Shown here piece by piece: positions 32,519 through 34,517 of a DNA stretch of 34,517 bases. The translations under genes and the position numbers were made by a program. The notes beneath the pieces were generated by a model, which saw only the letters and a list, made by a program, of their open reading frames with translations, was not told the origin of the DNA and searched no databases. Each line of letters opens with the position of its first letter. Position 1 is the stretch's first letter. The DNA comes from Actinomycetota bacterium (GTDB lineage: Bacteria; Actinomycetota; Acidimicrobiia; Acidimicrobiales; Acidimicrobilacustridaceae), in contig WLMU01000012.1 in the NCBI GenBank assembly GCA_009700115.1, forward strand, positions 1-34,517, in the 5' to 3' direction.

Positions 32519-34024
32519 ATGAGCGTTGTCGTCGCCATCGATGCCGGGACTACAGGGGTGAGGGCTATTGCCTTTGACCACAGCGGGCTGCCACTCACCT
32601 CTTCGTACCAAGAATTCAATCAGTACTTCCCCCAACCCGGTTGGGTGGAACACGACGCCGAAGAGATTTGGTCAGCCATTCACACCGTGCTCGGTCATCT
32701 CGGCCGCGCGCTTCAAACCATGGACCAATCGGTCGCCGCTATCGGCATCACCGACCAACGAGAAACGATCGTGGCTTGGGATCGGACAACAGGTCGCCCC
32801 CTTCACCGCGCGATTGTGTGGCAGGACCGACGCACCTCAGATCTCTGCGCGCAACTTGAGTCTGAGGGCGTCTTACCGATGGTGCGCTCGGCCACCGGAC
32901 TCGTGCTCGATCCGTATTTCTCCGCGACCAAGGCACGGTGGATCTTCACTGAAGGGGGAATCACTCCCGACCATTCCGTCGCACTCGGAACAATCGATTC
33001 ATGGCTGGTGTGGAAACTCACAAATGGCGCAACCCACATCACCGATGCCACCAACGCCAGCCGAACGATGCTGTTCGATATTCGAAACGGTCAGTGGTCT
33101 GAAGAACTCTGCGACCTTTTCGGCGTACCGATGCATGTGCTCCCCGAAGTCGTTCCTTCGAGTGGTCGCATGGCACTCACCTCTGACTCCTGTCCCCTCG
33201 GCGCGGGAATCCCCATAAGCGGAATCGCTGGCGACCAGCAGGCCGCATTATTCGGACAAGCCTGCTTCGAACCAGGAATGGCCAAGAACACCTACGGCAC
33301 CGGAAGTTTCGTTCTGATGAACATGGGTGCGACCTGCCCTGCGCCCGTCGATGGACTTCTCACCACCATCGCATGGTCTCTGCCCGACGCGTCTGGCGTT
33401 CCGAAACTCACCTATGCGTACGAAGGCGCAATCTTCGTGACGGGTTCCGGCGTCCAATGGCTGCGCGACGGTTTGCAGGTCATAGAGAACTCAAGCGACG
33501 TCACGGCACTTGCAGCGTCAGTCGAAAGCAGCGAGGGCGTTGTCATCGTCCCCGCGTTCACCGGACTCGGGAGTCCCTGGTGGGACCCGTATGCGCGAGG
33601 GACGATTCTGGGAATCACTCGAGGCACAAGCGCTGCGCATCTCGCACGCGCCATGCTTGAGTCCATTGCGCTTCAGACCCGAGACGTTGTCGAGGCAATG
33701 GCATCAGCAGGAGGCCTCACGCTCTCCGCACTCCGAGCAGACGGCGGAGCCGCAAGCGACTTTGTCCTTCAACTTCAGGCCGACCAGTTAGGTGTCCCTG
33801 TACATCGTCCCGTCGTGCAGGAAACCACAGCACTCGGTGCCGCGTATCTCGCTGGACTTGCTGAAGGGATTTGGGACTCAGTCGAACACATCAGCCAGAA
33901 CTGGGCGATTGATGTTGCGATTGAGCCGCAAGCAGATCGTTCACTCGTCGATACTGCGCACCAACAATGGTTGCGCGCCGTCGAACGGTCTCGAGGCTGG
34001 GCGAAGTTCACGCCGCAGGGCTAA
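32519..34024 (+). CDS. glpK: Glycerol kinase
   Basis: The 501-residue FGGY-family enzyme phosphorylates glycerol to glycerol 3-phosphate. It has AIDAGTTGVRAIAFD (phosphate loop), ITDQRETIVAWDRTTGRPLHRAIVWQDRRT, GTIDSWLVWKLTNG, ISGIAGDQQAALFGQ, NTYGTGSF and ALRADGGAASDF. These match GlpK rather than other FGGY kinases. The lone gene opens right after a 30-base divergent gap with the acyl-CoA dehydrogenase gene; no GlpF or GlpD gene lies beside it. No promoter boxes are obvious. Confidence 0.95.
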   Translation: MSVVVAIDAGTTGVRAIAFDHSGLPLTSSYQEFNQYFPQPGWVEHDAEEIWSAIHTVLGHLGRALQTMDQSVAAIGITDQRETIVAWDRTTGRPLHRAIVWQDRRTSDLCAQLESEGVLPMVRSATGLVLDPYFSATKARWIFTEGGITPDHSVALGTIDSWLVWKLTNGATHITDATNASRTMLFDIRNGQWSEELCDLFGVPMHVLPEVVPSSGRMALTSDSCPLGAGIPISGIAGDQQAALFGQACFEPGMAKNTYGTGSFVLMNMGATCPAPVDGLLTTIAWSLPDASGVPKLTYAYEGAIFVTGSGVQWLRDGLQVIENSSDVTALAASVESSEGVVIVPAFTGLGSPWWDPYARGTILGITRGTSAAHLARAMLESIALQTRDVVEAMASAGGLTLSALRADGGAASDFVLQLQADQLGVPVHRPVVQETTALGAAYLAGLAEGIWDSVEHISQNWAIDVAIEPQADRSLVDTAHQQWLRAVERSRGWAKFTPQG

Positions 34025-34028
34025 GTCG

Positions 34029-34517
34029 TCATCCATTCACCGAAGGGTGGCGGTGACGCGACAAGTTCATCAACTCTCGAAACCTCGTGTCGACGATCCG
34101 AGCCAGTGCAGCCGCTTGCCTCCGTTCACGAGCCCGGAACGATTCGCCGTTCCGACCCATCACGAGCGCTCGCCCTGCAGCAGGCAACGGAGCCCACACC
34201 ATGTCAGAGGGACCACTATCGCCATCAGAAACACGAGCCGAGGACTGACTTCCAGCGACAAACGCCGCGATCCATGCGGCCGGCGGACACTCACCGACTT
34301 CTGAGCCGATGGAACCGCTTGAGAGATCGAGCACTACTCCCCAATGAGCGCCAACGGTTCGAACGCCATGGATACATAATTCGTCGAGCGCGGCCGATGG
34401 AGTTGGCGCGCCTACTAACAGCGCCGCAGTCTCCAGCGCATCAACCCGAGGATCGTGAAGCGATTCGGCTGCGGGACGAATGCTTTCGATGTCAACCCCA
34501 TCCACCTGGTGGATCTC
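34029..34517 (-). CDS. GAF-like sensor domain protein, 5' end outside window
   Basis: The frame is open to the window edge, so the true start may lie beyond 34517; a GTG at 34505 is a possible internal start. The visible 160 or so residues are a GAF-like fold: ETAALLVGAPTPSAALDELCIHGVRTVGAHWGVVLDLSSG, then WAPLPAAGRALVMGRNGESFRARERRQAAALARIVDTRFRELMNL, a closing amphipathic helix. GAF domains sense small ligands in kinases and cyclase regulators. No output domain follows, so it would be N-terminal to the part seen. It ends 4 bases from glpK. Confidence 0.6.
   Translation of the reverse strand, partial: EIHQVDGVDIESIRPAAESLHDPRVDALETAALLVGAPTPSAALDELCIHGVRTVGAHWGVVLDLSSGSIGSEVGECPPAAWIAAFVAGSQSSARVSDGDSGPSDMVWAPLPAAGRALVMGRNGESFRARERRQAAALARIVDTRFRELMNLSRHRHPSVNG

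Overview
This window looks like a chromosomal segment of an actinobacterium, most likely from the class Acidimicrobiia. The grounds are a division and cell-wall (dcw) cluster that includes divIVA (wag31), yggT, sepF, yggS, pgeF and ftsZ but no ftsA, an MtrA/MtrB-like two-component pair, a DUF3040 protein, a Lys/Ala/Pro-rich histone H1-like protein, moderately high GC and many GTG starts. The class assignment is inference; the phylum is well supported. No tRNA, rRNA, insertion sequence, prophage or CRISPR array was seen.

Layout. (1) 1-434: the 5' part of a histone H1-like gene on the minus strand, with a perfect 45-bp tandem repeat and its own promoter. (2) 434-3511: ileS on the plus strand, ending at a bidirectional terminator. 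(3) 3597-21721: one long minus-strand dcw cluster. In transcription order it runs mraZ, rsmH (mraW), ftsL-like, ftsI, murE, mraY, murD, ftsW, murG, murC, murB, ftsQ, ftsZ, pgeF, yggS, sepF, yggT, divIVA. Most junctions are 4-base or 1-base stop/start overlaps. murF is missing between murE and mraY, and ddl is also absent. (4) 21722-21986: the mraZ control region, with a core promoter overlaid by paired TGGGG boxes. (5) 21987-22649: a lipoate/biotin ligase-family gene, divergent from an SDR dehydrogenase (22686-23534). (6) 23539-27667: a minus-strand run of polyprenyl-phosphate mannosyltransferase-like gene, NUDIX hydrolase, dinB, DUF3040, ROK sugar kinase and a small conserved protein. (7) 27732-31239: plus-strand small membrane protein, inositol monophosphatase, MtrA-like regulator, MtrB-like kinase and a 49-residue lipoprotein. 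(8) 31253-34517: an acyl-CoA dehydrogenase divergent from a glycerol kinase, then the end of a GAF-like gene.

How the genes work together. RsmH to MurB, with MraY and MurG, make and flip lipid II (MurF must come from elsewhere). FtsL, FtsI, FtsW and FtsQ form the septal synthase complex, and FtsZ is positioned by SepF. DivIVA directs polar growth. MraZ probably represses its own promoter.

Most notable observations: (a) IleS carries GLHH where the class I HxGH motif should be, the swapped arrangement linked to mupirocin hyper-resistance; (b) six TGGGG/AGGGG boxes in three 10-bp-spaced pairs cover the mraZ promoter; (c) a strong three-way-junction RNA fold occupies the rsmH leader, consistent with the actinobacterial mraW RNA motif; (d) the ROK kinase appears to start at CTG inside a CTGA overlap; (e) a 49-residue lipoprotein sits where an LpqB/GerMN-type lipoprotein is expected after mtrAB.
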